DNA of 64,000 bases from an uncultured Oscillibacter sp. (GTDB taxonomy: Bacteria > Bacillota > Clostridia > Oscillospirales > Oscillospiraceae), in assembly GCF_900544955.1 (NCBI RefSeq), contig NZ_UQXD01000006.1:1-64000 (forward strand). Reading direction: 5' to 3'. Below the pieces are notes generated by a model. The model was not told where the DNA came from, did not search any database, and saw only the letters and a list, made by a program, of their open reading frames with translations. Shown one piece after another: positions 24,329 through 33,282 of the stretch. Within the stretch, counting starts at the first letter, position 1. The number at the start of each line of letters is the position of its first letter. The position numbers and the translations under genes were made by a program.

Positions 24329-25116
24329 AGCGCCCTCCTGGCCACGGTGTGGGCGGGGCCCAGGGTGTCCCGGGGGGCCACGGAGAGCCGCGGGGCCAGC
24401 TCCGCGGCGGAGAGGGCGGTCTCCACGGCGGTGCGGGCCATGGCGGGGGTGTTGTTCTCCCGGCTGAGGTGGGAGAGCACCAGCTCCTCCGTGCCGCTCT
24501 CCGCCAGGGTTACGGCGAACCGGGCGGCGTCGCCGTTGGAGAGGTGGCCCTCGACGCCCAGGATGCGCTGCTTCAGATAGTAGGGGTAGGGCCCGCTGCG
24601 CAGGGCCTCCACGTCGTGGTTGGCCTCCAGAAACACCAGCGCCGCCCCGGGCAGAATCTCCGCCGCCTCGCCGGGGATGTAACCCGTGTCCGTCAGCAGG
24701 CCCACGGCGCCGTCCGCCGTGTCGATGCGGTAGCCGCAGGAGCCGGGGGCGTCGTGGGAGGTGGGGAAGGCGGTGACGGTGCAGCCGCCCAGAGAGACGG
24801 GCACGCACAGGGGGAGCTCCTCCAGCCGGGGGTGGATGCCCGCCATGCGGTATTCCAGCTCCCGGCAGGTGCGGCCAGTGGACTGAACGGGGCAGGCGGT
24901 GCGCTTGAGCAGAGTCTGGAGCCCGGAGATGTGGTCCGCGTGGGTGTGGGTGACCAGCACCGCGTCCAGCGCCTCCGGCGCCAGGCCCAGCTCCCGGAGG
25001 GCGGCGGTGATCCGGCGGCAGGAGATGCCCGCGTCCAGCAGCAGATGGGTGCCGTCGCAGGAGAGGAGCAGGGCGTTCCCGGAGGAGCCGCTGGCCAGGG
25101 TATGTACTGTGGTCAA
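24316..25116 (-). CDS. MBL-fold hydrolase, WalJ/YycJ-like
   Basis: 266 residues. Metallo-beta-lactamase fold with the metal motif THTHADHISGL (HxHxDH) near residue 58 and later ligands in PTSHDAPGSCGY, TDTGY and LSHLSRENN. WalJ is linked to the WalRK system and coordination of cell division with replication in B. subtilis relatives. Start is TTG 25116, because GAGGG lies seven bases upstream and the conserved N-terminus (TVHTLASGSSGNALLL) begins just after it. The wal operon lies on the same strand, with murA between. Confidence 0.85.
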   Translation of the reverse strand: MTTVHTLASGSSGNALLLSCDGTHLLLDAGISCRRITAALRELGLAPEALDAVLVTHTHADHISGLQTLLKRTACPVQSTGRTCRELEYRMAGIHPRLEELPLCVPVSLGGCTVTAFPTSHDAPGSCGYRIDTADGAVGLLTDTGYIPGEAAEILPGAALVFLEANHDVEALRSGPYPYYLKQRILGVEGHLSNGDAARFAVTLAESGTEELVLSHLSRENNTPAMARTAVETALSAAELAPRLSVAPRDTLGPAHTVARRALCRE

Positions 25117-25145
25117 AATGATCCCTCGTTTGTCAAAAAAGTAAA

Positions 25146-25199
25146 GCGTCCGCCGGGGAAGAACGCCGACCAAGGGCCGTCATCCTCCCCGGCGGACGC
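25146..25199 (-). terminator. Terminator of murA
   Basis: Fourteen-bp arms (25146-25159 with 25186-25199) with a long loop, followed on the minus strand by TTTACTTTTTTG. Confidence 0.65.
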
Positions 25200-25222
25200 A
25201 GGTGGATACAAAGAGAACAGGG

Positions 25223-26521
25223 TCAGCCGATATGCGCTTCCAGCTCCTCGGACTCCTCCGCGTCCTGGAGGGAGCGGATGTCGGCGCCCAGCGCCCGCAG
25301 CTTGGCCACGATGTCCTCGTAGCCCCGCTCAATGTATTGGACGCAGCTGATTTCGCTCTGGCCGTGGGCGGCCAGGGCGGCGATGACCAGGGCGGCACCG
25401 GCCCGCAGGTCGCAGGCCTGGATGGGGGCGCCGGTGAGGTGGTCCACCCCCTCCACCACGGCGGTTTTGTCGTCCACCTGGATGGAGGCGCCCATGCGCT
25501 TGAGCTCATCCACGTAGCGGTAGCGGTTGTTCCACACGCTCTCCGTCACCAGGGAGGTGCCCTCCGCCAAGCACAGAACGGCGGTGATCTGGGGCTGCAT
25601 ATCCGTGGGGAAGCCGGGGTAGGGCAGGGTTTTGACATTGGCCTTCTGGAGCCTGCCGGTGCGGCGGACCAGGAGGGTGTCCTCCCGCTCCTCCACCTCC
25701 ACGCCGCACTCCTGGAGCTTGGCGGTGATGCAGTCCATGTGCTTGGGGATGATGTTCTTCACCAGCACCTGGCCGCCGGTGGCGGCCACGGCGGCCATAT
25801 AGGTCCCCGCCTCGATCTGGTCGGGGATGATGGCGTAGGAGCCGCCGGAGAGATGCTCTACCCCCCGGATTTTGATGGTGTCGGTGCCGGCGCCCCGGAC
25901 GTTGGCCCCCATGGAGTTGAGGAAGTTGGCCAAATCCACGATGTGGGGCTCCTTAGCGGCGTTTTCGATGACAGTGTTCCCCTCCGCCATGACGGCGGCC
26001 ATCATGATGTTCATGGTGGCGCCCACGGATACCACGTCCAGGTAGATGTTGGCGCCCTTGAGGCGGCCGCCCTCCGCGGAGGCGTGGATAAAGCCGCCCT
26101 CCACCAACACCTTGGCCCCCAGGGTGGTGAAGCCCTTCACGTGCTGGTCGATGGGGCGGACGCCGAAGTTGCACCCGCCGGGCATGGCTACCTCCGCCTC
26201 GCCGAAGCGGCCCAGCAGAGAGCCGATCAGGTAGTAGGAGGCGCGAATCCGCCGGGCCAGCTCATAACTGGTCCGGGTGGAGTGGATGCGGCGGCAGTCG
26301 ATTTCCACGGTGTGGCGGTTGACGGTGCGGATGCTGGCGCCCAGCTGTTCCAGGATGCGCAGGCACATGGTGACGTCGGAAATCTGGGGCAGGTTCTCAA
26401 TGCGGCAGACCCCATCCACCAGCAGCGCGGCGGGAATAATGGCGACGGCGGCATTCTTGGCGCCGCTGATCTCAACCTCACCAAACAGGGGCTTTCCACC
26501 CTGTATCAAATACTTTGTCAA
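25223..26521 (-). CDS. murA: UDP-N-acetylglucosamine 1-carboxyvinyltransferase
   Basis: 432 residues. First committed step of peptidoglycan synthesis: transfers enolpyruvate from PEP to UDP-GlcNAc. The PEP-binding active-site cysteine is present in MPGGCNFGVRPIDQH (so fosfomycin-sensitive type is expected), and the N-terminal GGKPLFGEVEISGAKNAA is diagnostic. Start is TTG 26521 with AGAGGG upstream. It has its own promoter and a ~235-base leader, although it sits between yycI and walJ-like genes. Confidence 0.95.
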   Translation of the reverse strand: MTKYLIQGGKPLFGEVEISGAKNAAVAIIPAALLVDGVCRIENLPQISDVTMCLRILEQLGASIRTVNRHTVEIDCRRIHSTRTSYELARRIRASYYLIGSLLGRFGEAEVAMPGGCNFGVRPIDQHVKGFTTLGAKVLVEGGFIHASAEGGRLKGANIYLDVVSVGATMNIMMAAVMAEGNTVIENAAKEPHIVDLANFLNSMGANVRGAGTDTIKIRGVEHLSGGSYAIIPDQIEAGTYMAAVAATGGQVLVKNIIPKHMDCITAKLQECGVEVEEREDTLLVRRTGRLQKANVKTLPYPGFPTDMQPQITAVLCLAEGTSLVTESVWNNRYRYVDELKRMGASIQVDDKTAVVEGVDHLTGAPIQACDLRAGAALVIAALAAHGQSEISCVQYIERGYEDIVAKLRALGADIRSLQDAEESEELEAHIG

Positions 26522-26761
26522 AGCGTGACCCTCTCTTCAAAGGAACTGATTCTTTTGTATCGGCAAACGGCTCTTTGCAGACAGTTTGCCCGCGGGGCGG
26601 CGGTTCATACCCGGAACGGATATCCGAAACGGCGAAGCCGTCCGTCGCTGCCGCACGCGGTCACAGCGCCGCAAAAACGGCGCCGTGTGCCAAGCGGAAA
26701 GACGTCCCTCCGGGGACGGAAAAGCGGCCGGAACCCTGAGGACCATAGCCACGTTGTGGAT
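26522..26761 (-). promoter_or_regulatory. Long untranslated leader of murA
   Basis: About 235 bases between the predicted murA promoter and start with no supportable gene. It contains several GC-rich inverted repeats, such as GTCCC/GGGAC and GGCGCCG/CGGCGC. No known riboswitch class was recognised. Confidence 0.4.
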
Positions 26762-26790
26762 AGTATACCACGGCCGGGCAGGAATTGCAA
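26762..26790 (-). promoter_or_regulatory. Predicted promoter of murA
   Basis: Minus strand TTGCAA, 17 bp, TATACT. The -35 box sits in the loop of an inverted repeat (GCCGGGCAGGAAT / ATTCCTGCCCGGC, about 26773-26806) that may also end the yycI transcript. Confidence 0.65.
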
Positions 26791-26845
26791 ATCATTCCTG
26801 CCCGGCTCCTGGAAAAATTGAAAACAAGACGGGATGCGACAGCGT

Positions 26846-27655
26846 TTACGAAGAGGTGACGGCGCCGGTTTGACAGTTTACGTAATATTCCTTCGTGTTC
26901 GTCACAATGCGCCACGCCGGCACCAGGGACATGGCCACGGCGGGGGAGCTCTGGAGCTCGAAACAGCGGTCCATTCCGGTGACGGAGGAGACCACGGCGC
27001 CGGTCTCCCGCCGCATCTGCTGGAAGGCCGTCAGGGCGGCGGCGGCGGAGAGGGGCTGGGTCTCGGTATCGGTTTCGGCGTCGGTCTCCGGCAGCAGCGT
27101 GCCGCTGACGGCGGTCAGCACGCCGGTTTCGATGGTGAAGGTGACGGTGCAGTTGAACACGGGAAAGCCGTCGTACAGCCGGGTGACGGTGGCGGTGCCG
27201 CTGCCGGTGCCGTCCATCTGGAACACCGGCTCCTCGTAGCGGAACTCCTTGCAAAACGCCCGGCAGAAGTCAACGGCGTCGGTCCTTGCCAGGGTGCCGC
27301 TGGCGTCAAAGCTGCCGCTGGCCCGGAACAGCGCCGCGCCCTGGCTGCTGGAATAGGTGGTGATGCCGCCGCCCTGGTCGGAGCGGGAGAGGTGGTTGCC
27401 CAGCAGCGCCGCGGCGGCCTGCCGCTCCAGCGCCGTGTCCCGGAGGAGGGTGCGGGCGGCGGGGGGCGTCTCGCCGGAGACGGCGGCGGGGTCCAGGGCG
27501 ATGCCGTCGGCGGCGAAGAGGGCCACCAATTGCTCCGCCGCGGTGCGCCTGGCGGAGCGGCGGGAGGTCTCCCGGATGGCCAGCGACCCCACTAGAAAGA
27601 GGTTGACCAGAACCAGGATCAAAATGATGATGTTTTTCAGGCGGTACCGGTCCAT
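26846..27655 (-). CDS. yycI: YycI-like regulator of WalK
   Basis: 269 residues. One N-terminal transmembrane helix (IIILILVLVNLFLVGSLAI, residues 9-27) and an extracytoplasmic domain ending in the YycI-type sequence SLVPAWRIVTNTKEYYVNCQTG. In B. subtilis YycI and YycH bind WalK in the membrane and tune it. It is 22 bp after the yycH-like gene, last in the operon. Overall sequence is divergent; the call leans on context. Confidence 0.8.
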   Translation of the reverse strand: MDRYRLKNIIILILVLVNLFLVGSLAIRETSRRSARRTAAEQLVALFAADGIALDPAAVSGETPPAARTLLRDTALERQAAAALLGNHLSRSDQGGGITTYSSSQGAALFRASGSFDASGTLARTDAVDFCRAFCKEFRYEEPVFQMDGTGSGTATVTRLYDGFPVFNCTVTFTIETGVLTAVSGTLLPETDAETDTETQPLSAAAALTAFQQMRRETGAVVSSVTGMDRCFELQSSPAVAMSLVPAWRIVTNTKEYYVNCQTGAVTSS

Positions 27656-27677
27656 GGGGGCCTCCTTCGTCGGTTGT

Positions 27678-28964
27678 TCAGTCCGCCAGCCAGCAGGCGC
27701 TGACGGAGGAGCCGCCGCCGTCGGCGTAGCCGATGGAGAGGGCGGCGCCGGGGGTTTGGGCGGCGATGGCCAGGGCCTGGCGCAGGGGCAGCAGCAGCGA
27801 CGTCTCGCCGGAGGCGGTGTACTGCCGGAAGCGGAGGGTCAGGCTGGAGACGGTGCTCCCGGTGAGAGTCACCTCCGCGGCGGCGGAGCCGTCGGCAAAG
27901 CGGATGGGGACGCCCCCCGCCTGGTAGCCGAAGCGCAGCACCGTGGATGCGCCGGACTGGGTGACGCTCTCCAGATACGGCGCTGCGTCGCCGGAGGCGC
28001 TCAGCAGCCCGCCCACCAGCGCCGCGGCGCCGGTGGCGGCCTCCAGCACCGTGGGGGCGGCGGGGTCGGCGGCATCGATGGTCAGGGCGGCCTCGCTGCC
28101 GCCCTGATACCGCACGGTGCCGTCGGCGCGGATGCGCAGGGACCGCTCCCCGTCCACCACCGCCTCCGTGCCGTTGGACTCGGGGTAGCGGTAGTTGGTC
28201 CGGGGGTTGAAGCGCAGGGCGGTGAGCAGGCCGTCGGTGTCCGAGAGGGGCATGGCGGCCTGGAGCACCGGCAGCTCCGGCGGGGCGTCCGGCAGCAGGA
28301 GGGACAGGGGGGCCACGGCGGCGTAGGCCGGGTCCGTCTCCGCCCGGTCCCAGGCGAAGACGGCGTTGCCCAGCTCATAGCGGTTGACGGCGCTCTCCAG
28401 GTCGCCCTGGGAGACGGCGGTGGTGGAGAAGCGGTAGGTCTCCTCCCCGTCCCAGAGGTAGAGGCGGACCTCCGTCCCGGTGTCCGAGAGGGCCAGGGCG
28501 CGGGCGGCGGGGCCCTCCGCGGCGGCGCCCACCGTCTCCGCCAGCACCGCCAGGGGGAGGGGGGAGAGGGCGTCGTAGTAGATGGAGGTGTCCTTCAGGG
28601 CCGCCAGGAATTCCGCCTCCGTGCAGGCGGCGTAGGTCCCGGCGGAGCCCAGGGCCTCCCCCAGCAGGCTGCCCAGGGGGCGGAACGCCTCCTGGGTGGT
28701 GACCAGGGCCACGTCGCCGTAGCGGCCGTAGGCCCCGGTGACGGCCACGCGCACGGGGGCGGCGAGGCCGGTGGTCTGGGCGGTGGCGGAGCCGGGGGCG
28801 GCGGTGTCCCCGCTGCCGAGGAGATGACGGAGGGAGAGGCCGACGGCGCCGGCTCCCAGGTTGTACAGCTGGGTCTGGGCCATCAGGGCCGCCGCCGAGA
28901 GGGACAGCAGCACGATGGTGATGTTTTGCAGAAAATCCCGGCGGCTGCGCCGCTTTTCGTCCAT
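27678..28964 (-). CDS. YycH-like regulator of WalK
   Basis: 428 residues with a single N-terminal membrane anchor (FLQNITIVLLSLSAAALMAQTQLY, residues 11-34) and a large Ala-rich extracytoplasmic part. Position (directly after walK, before yycI) and topology match YycH; I cannot point to a strict sequence motif. The ribosome binding site AAGGAGG is strong and the gap to walK is 21 bp. Confidence 0.7.
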   Translation of the reverse strand: MDEKRRSRRDFLQNITIVLLSLSAAALMAQTQLYNLGAGAVGLSLRHLLGSGDTAAPGSATAQTTGLAAPVRVAVTGAYGRYGDVALVTTQEAFRPLGSLLGEALGSAGTYAACTEAEFLAALKDTSIYYDALSPLPLAVLAETVGAAAEGPAARALALSDTGTEVRLYLWDGEETYRFSTTAVSQGDLESAVNRYELGNAVFAWDRAETDPAYAAVAPLSLLLPDAPPELPVLQAAMPLSDTDGLLTALRFNPRTNYRYPESNGTEAVVDGERSLRIRADGTVRYQGGSEAALTIDAADPAAPTVLEAATGAAALVGGLLSASGDAAPYLESVTQSGASTVLRFGYQAGGVPIRFADGSAAAEVTLTGSTVSSLTLRFRQYTASGETSLLLPLRQALAIAAQTPGAALSIGYADGGGSSVSACWLAD

Positions 28965-28985
28965 GCCGTTCCTCCTTGTCTGTGT

Positions 28986-30791
28986 TTACTGGGCGTCGTC
29001 CGCGCTCCGCTCCTGGGCGATGGGCAGCGTCAGCCGGACGGTGGTGCCGGGGCCCTCGTGGGGGGCCAGGGCGATGGTGCCGCGGTGGCGCTGGACGATC
29101 TCCCGGGCGATGGAGAGGCCCAGGCCGGTGCCGCCGGACTCCCGGGAGCGGGCCTTGTCCACCCGGTAGAACCGGTCGAAGATGCGCTCCCGGTCCTGCT
29201 CCGGAATGCCGATGCCGTCGTCCCACACGTCCATCCAGACGGTGTGTTCCGTGGACCCGGCGGTGATGCGGATGTGGCCGCCGTCGGGGGTGTACTTGAC
29301 GGCGTTGCCAATGATGTTCATCATCACCTGCTCCAGCCGGCTCCGGTCCCCCACGATGAGGGGCAGGCTCTCCGGCGGGAGGTAGGTCAGGGTGTGGCCC
29401 CGCTGCTTGGCGTTGAGGGCGTTGGCCCGGACCACGCTCTCGATGGCCTCCCCGAAGGGGAAGCGGGAGAGCACCAGCTCCGTGCTGCCCGCGTCCAGCC
29501 GGGACAGGGTGAGCAGGTCCTGGACGATGTGGGTCATCCGGTCCGTCTCGGTGATGATGATGTCCAGAAAGCCCGCCGCCATGTCCGGGGGGATGTCGCC
29601 GTTGGCGTCCCGGAGAGTCTCGGCGTAGCTGCGGACGTTGGTGAGGGGGGTGCGCAGCTCGTGGGAGACGTTGGCCACGAACTCCTTGCGCCGCTCCTCG
29701 TTGCGGTGCTGCTCCGTCACGTCGTGGAGCAGGATCAGCGCGCCGCCCCGCTCCTGGTCGGAGAAGGGGGCCAGGTACAGCTCCAGCGTCCGGTCGCCCA
29801 CGTGCTTCTCCCCCTCGGCGTGGTTGGGCCGCTGGATGGCCAGCACCTCCCGAAAGGCGTACACGTCCCCGAACAGCTCCTCATAGGTGCAGGTGTCGGG
29901 GATGTCCCGCTGGAGCATGGTCTTGGCGGCGGGGTTGCAGTGGATCAGCTTCCCCGTGTGGTCGAAGGCCACCACGCCGTCGGTCATGTGGAGGAAGAGG
30001 GTGTCCAGCTTGTTGCGCTCGTTCTCCATGGCCGCCAGGGTGGACTGAAGCACCCCCGCCATCTCGTTGAAGGTGCCGGTGAGGATGCCGATCTCGTCGG
30101 TGGACTCCACCGGCAGGGCGCTGTCAAAATTGCCGGCGGCCACCTTCTCCGCCCCCGCCGTCAGCTTCTCGATGGGCCCCACCATGGTCTTGGAGAGCAG
30201 GAAGCTCAGCAGCACGGAGATCAAAAGCCCGATGATGAGGGCCTGCATGATGATGAGGAAGAGCTGGTTGTTCAGGCCGGACACCGTGTCCTTGTTGTCC
30301 AGGATATAGATGATGAAGGCGTTCCCGCCCCCCAGGATGGGCACCGCCAGGTCCATGTACTCGGCGGTGATGTCGCTCTCGTCCCCCACCGCCGTCCCGT
30401 CCCCCTGGACCACCGCGTTGCGGGCGGTGAGCAGGTTGGCGCTCTGTTCCCGGGGGAGGGCGGCGGCGTCGGCGGAGCCGGTGAGATAGCCGCCGCTGGC
30501 GCCGTCCAGCACAAAGTAGTTCCGGGTGCGGTAGTCAATGCCCAGGGACCCGGCGTTGGCCTTCAGAATCTCCTGAATGAGCGCCGCGCCGTCCTCCTGG
30601 GCGGCGCCCTCCCGGAGGGAGTCCACAAATTCCCGGCGGTCGGCGCCGAAGACGTCGTCCATCTGCTGGTAAAAGGTATTGATATAGAAGCTGGAGACGC
30701 TGGTGGTCAAAAAGGCGCCCACCACCGCCATCAGCGACGTGATGAGCAGCAGCAGGATCAGCGTCAGCTTCATGTGCAGGCTGCGGAACAC
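28986..30791 (-). CDS. walK: Sensor histidine kinase WalK
   Basis: 601 residues. Order: TM1 (residues 8-30), extracytoplasmic domain, TM2 (about 180-202), HAMP (MVGPIEKLTAGAEKV...), PAS domain (about 260-360), HisKA with phospho-acceptor His377 in FVANVSHELRTPL, and HATPase with NIIGNAVKYTP, DDGIGIPEQ and GTGLGLSIAREIV. Controls peptidoglycan hydrolase genes in low-GC Gram-positives together with WalR. Start is GTG with GGGAGG eight bases upstream. Confidence 0.95.
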   Translation of the reverse strand: MFRSLHMKLTLILLLLITSLMAVVGAFLTTSVSSFYINTFYQQMDDVFGADRREFVDSLREGAAQEDGAALIQEILKANAGSLGIDYRTRNYFVLDGASGGYLTGSADAAALPREQSANLLTARNAVVQGDGTAVGDESDITAEYMDLAVPILGGGNAFIIYILDNKDTVSGLNNQLFLIIMQALIIGLLISVLLSFLLSKTMVGPIEKLTAGAEKVAAGNFDSALPVESTDEIGILTGTFNEMAGVLQSTLAAMENERNKLDTLFLHMTDGVVAFDHTGKLIHCNPAAKTMLQRDIPDTCTYEELFGDVYAFREVLAIQRPNHAEGEKHVGDRTLELYLAPFSDQERGGALILLHDVTEQHRNEERRKEFVANVSHELRTPLTNVRSYAETLRDANGDIPPDMAAGFLDIIITETDRMTHIVQDLLTLSRLDAGSTELVLSRFPFGEAIESVVRANALNAKQRGHTLTYLPPESLPLIVGDRSRLEQVMMNIIGNAVKYTPDGGHIRITAGSTEHTVWMDVWDDGIGIPEQDRERIFDRFYRVDKARSRESGGTGLGLSIAREIVQRHRGTIALAPHEGPGTTVRLTLPIAQERSADDAQ

Positions 30792-30827
30792 GCAAACACC
30801 TCCCTTACGGCGGAGCCGCCGGATTGG

Positions 30828-31538
30828 TCAAACGCTGAAGTAGTACCCGGCGCCCCGGCGGGTGAGGATATACACGGGGGTGGCGGGATCCTCCTCGATC
30901 TTCTCCCGCAGCCGCCGCACCGTCACGTCCACGGTGCGCACGTCGTCCCCCACATAGCCGTAGTTCCATACCTGCTCCATCAAATCCACCCGGGAGTAGA
31001 CCTTGTTGGGGTGGCTGGCCAGGAAGGTCAGCAGCTCGTATTCCCGCTGGGTCAGGTCGATGGCCTTCCCCTCCCGGAACACCTGGTGGCTGTCGGTGTT
31101 GATGGACAGGTCCCCCGCCACGGGCATGGCGCTGTCCGCGGCCTTGGCGGCGGCGGGGGCGCTCATGGCGGTGCGGCGGATGTTGGCGCCCACCCGGGCC
31201 ACCAGCTCCCGCATGGAGAAGGGCTTGGTGATATAGTCGTCCGCGCCGATCTCCAGGCCCAGCACCTTGTCCGCCTCCTCCTCCCGGGCGGTGAGGATGA
31301 TGACGGGCACATTGTTCCCCTCCCGGCGCAGGGTGCGGCACACGTCGAAGCCGTTCATCTTCGGCAGCATGACGTCCAGCAAAATCAGGTCCGGGTTCAG
31401 GCCCCGGGCCTTGTCCAGCCCGTCGGCCCCGTCGTAGGCCTCCCCGGTCTCATAGCCCTCCCGCTGGAGGTTGAACCGCAGGATGTCCACGATGTTTTTC
31501 TCGTCTTCCACAATCAAAATGGTCTTCTGTTTGTCCAT
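30828..31538 (-). CDS. walR: Response regulator WalR
   Basis: 236 residues, OmpR/PhoB class. Receiver domain with acidic pocket (VEDEKN), phospho-acceptor Asp in LILLDVMLPKMNG and Lys in ITKPFSMRELVARV; C-terminal winged helix with REYELLTFLASHPNKVYSR and DVTVRRLREKIE, close to WalR. ATG 31538 with GGGAGG spacing of seven. 36 bp before walK. Confidence 0.95.
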   Translation of the reverse strand: MDKQKTILIVEDEKNIVDILRFNLQREGYETGEAYDGADGLDKARGLNPDLILLDVMLPKMNGFDVCRTLRREGNNVPVIILTAREEEADKVLGLEIGADDYITKPFSMRELVARVGANIRRTAMSAPAAAKAADSAMPVAGDLSINTDSHQVFREGKAIDLTQREYELLTFLASHPNKVYSRVDLMEQVWNYGYVGDDVRTVDVTVRRLREKIEEDPATPVYILTRRGAGYYFSV

Positions 31539-31559
31539 GCACAAACCTCCCGTCGTCGT

Positions 31560-32111
31560 TTACAGCCCCAGCTGTACCTTGGCCTTCAGCACGGCGGCCA
31601 CCGTCTTGGCGTCCTCGATCTCGCCGTTGAGGCACCGGTGCACCATCTCATCGAAGGGGATGCGCTCCACATGCAGAAATTCGTCCGGGTCCAGACACTG
31701 CTCCTCCATGCGGAGTCCCCGGGCCAGGAACAGGTGCAGCACCTCGCTGTAACACCCCGGGGCGGGGAGGATGCGCCCCAGGGGCAAAAAGACGTCCGGC
31801 ACGGCGCCGGTCTCCTCCCGCAGCTCCCGCAGGGCGCCGGTGACCGGGTCCTCGCCCTCGTCCAGCTTTCCCGCCGGAATCTCCAGCAGGGTCCTGCCGA
31901 AGACGTAGCGGTACTGGGTCACCGTCAGCACGTTGTTCCGCTCGTCCAGGGGCAGCACCGCCACGCCGTCCACGTGCTCCACCACCTCCCGGCCGGCGGT
32001 GTGGCCGTTGGGCAGCAGCACCTGGTCCGTGTGGACGCTGAACAGCGGCCCGCGGTACTGCTCCTTCCGGCTGAGCATGGTCTCCGTCAGGTCTCGGATA
32101 TCTCGCATCAT
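31560..32111 (-). CDS. Nudix hydrolase, ADP-ribose pyrophosphatase type
   Basis: 183 residues. The Nudix box is complete: GALRELREETGAVPD preceded by EIPAGKLDEGEDP, the arrangement of ADP-ribose pyrophosphatases (NudF-like), which hydrolyse ADP-ribose to AMP and ribose 5-phosphate. It is the first gene on this strand before walR (21-bp gap), so it probably shares the wal promoter. Confidence 0.88.
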   Translation of the reverse strand: MMRDIRDLTETMLSRKEQYRGPLFSVHTDQVLLPNGHTAGREVVEHVDGVAVLPLDERNNVLTVTQYRYVFGRTLLEIPAGKLDEGEDPVTGALRELREETGAVPDVFLPLGRILPAPGCYSEVLHLFLARGLRMEEQCLDPDEFLHVERIPFDEMVHRCLNGEIEDAKTVAAVLKAKVQLGL

Positions 32112-32176
32112 ATCAAAAACACCTCAATGTTTGGATTCGGAAAAAACGGTCCATCCTTACGGTGCCGGGACCGCCT

Positions 32177-32205
32177 GAAAAAGCGCCGGGGCAGCCGCCC
32201 CGGGG
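32177..32205 (-). terminator. Terminator-like hairpin in the leader of the nudix-wal operon
   Basis: Minus strand CCGGGGC/GCCCCGG stem with GGCT loop followed by CGCTTTTTC, placed between the promoter (32224-32252) and the nudix start. It could attenuate transcription into the wal operon. Confidence 0.5.
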
Positions 32206-32223
32206 GAATGCCCGGCAGTCCAT

Positions 32224-32252
32224 ATTATAACACGGTCCCCTGGAAATGCAAA
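32224..32252 (-). promoter_or_regulatory. Predicted promoter of the nudix-wal operon
   Basis: Minus strand TTTGCA, 17 bp, perfect TATAAT; leader of about 105 bases. Confidence 0.65.
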
Positions 32253-32266
32253 GGCCGTTCTTTCTC

Positions 32267-32295
32267 TTGAAGATCGGAGAAAAGCATGGTATACT
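32267..32295 (+). promoter_or_regulatory. Predicted promoter of smpB
   Basis: TTGAAG, 17 bp, TATACT. It ends 25 bp before the GTG start of smpB and so rules out the upstream in-frame ATG at 32246. Confidence 0.65.
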
Positions 32296-32320
32296 GCTGG
32301 GAGAACTGCCAGGAGGCGAG

Positions 32321-32797
32321 GTGGAACCCACGGAGAAAAAGGGAATCAAAATCGCGGCCCAGAACCGCAAGGCCTACCACGACTACTTCGTGGAGGACAA
32401 ATTCGAGGCGGGCATCGAGCTGTTCGGCACGGAGGTCAAGTCCATCCGGGCGGGCACGCTGAACCTGAAGGACGCCTACTGCACCATCAAGGACGGGGAG
32501 CTGCACGTCCATGGGATGCACATCTCCCCCTATGAAAAGGGGAATATCTTCAACCGGGACCCGGTCCGGGTCCGGCGGCTGCTGATGCACAAGCGGGAGA
32601 TCCGCCGGCTGCATGATCTGGTGATGCAGGATGGGTACACCCTGGTGCCGCTGTCCGTCTACTTCCGCAACGCCCGGGTGAAGCTGGAGATCGGCCTTTG
32701 CAAGGGCAAGAAGAATTACGACAAGCGGGCGGCCACCGCGGCCCGGGACGCGGGCCGGGAGATTGACCGCGCCATGAAAGAGAGGAATTACCGATGA
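32321..32797 (+). CDS. smpB: SsrA-binding protein
   Basis: 158 residues. Binds tmRNA and delivers it to stalled ribosomes. The OB-fold begins KIAAQNRKAYHDYFVEDKFEAGIELFGTEVKSIR, and the C-terminal tail GKKNYDKRAATAARDAGREIDRAMKERN carries the basic residues that enter the decoding centre. The start is taken as GTG with GGAGG upstream, supported by the promoter. Its RNA partner ssrA lies 1.9 kb downstream on the same strand. Confidence 0.96.
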   Translation: MEPTEKKGIKIAAQNRKAYHDYFVEDKFEAGIELFGTEVKSIRAGTLNLKDAYCTIKDGELHVHGMHISPYEKGNIFNRDPVRVRRLLMHKREIRRLHDLVMQDGYTLVPLSVYFRNARVKLEIGLCKGKKNYDKRAATAARDAGREIDRAMKERNYR

Positions 32798-33264
32798 GTT
32801 TGTTCCGGGGGCGGCCCCAGACCGCCGGGGAAATTCCGGCGGACCAGGTGCCCCAGCGGTTTGTGGTCCGACAGGGCGGGACCATGCTGGTCGTGGGCCT
32901 GCTGCTGCTCGTGGGCTTCGGCGGCGTCGCCGCCTGGACCGTGGCCTCCGGCGGCCTGGCCCAGAACCAGGATCTGCTGGTGGCCGGGGCGGTCTCCGTG
33001 CTGGTGGGGATCGTGGTGCTGCTGAAGTACAAAAACCACCGCCTGGAGCTGGACGGCCCCGTGATGCGCTATACCGACCTCTTCGGCCGGCACAGCAGCT
33101 TTCAGGTGGAGGACATCGCCAGCGTGCGCCGGGATTTCAGCGACAATCCCAAGCTGCTGGCGGAGAACGGCCGGGTGCTGGCCCGGTGTGAGAAGGGCAT
33201 GAAGAATTTCGACCTGTTCATCGCCTATCTGAAAAAATATCAAGTGTCTGCGGACATGATTTGA
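32794..33264 (+). CDS. Small membrane protein of unknown function
   Basis: 156 residues, start overlapping the smpB stop by 4 bp. Two transmembrane helices (MLVVGLLLLVGFGGVAAW, about 31-48; LLVAGAVSVLVGIVVLL, about 61-77) precede a cytosolic domain that looks like a small PH-type fold (HRLELDGPVMRYTDLFGRHSSFQVEDIASVRR). No known function; translational coupling suggests co-regulation with smpB. Confidence 0.75.
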   Translation: MSLFRGRPQTAGEIPADQVPQRFVVRQGGTMLVVGLLLLVGFGGVAAWTVASGGLAQNQDLLVAGAVSVLVGIVVLLKYKNHRLELDGPVMRYTDLFGRHSSFQVEDIASVRRDFSDNPKLLAENGRVLARCEKGMKNFDLFIAYLKKYQVSADMI

Positions 33265-33282
33265 GAAAGGAATTTAGAGAAG

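Noticed and set aside
27357..32270. Open frame of about 1637 codons on the plus strand
   Set aside because: It runs antisense through yycI, yycH, walK, walR and the nudix gene. The composition (Gly, Val, His, Gln rich) is the usual shadow of high-GC genes, and there is no ribosome binding site.
32246..32320. ATG-started N-terminal extension of smpB
   Set aside because: The predicted -35/-10 boxes lie inside this stretch, and conserved SmpB sequence starts after the GTG.
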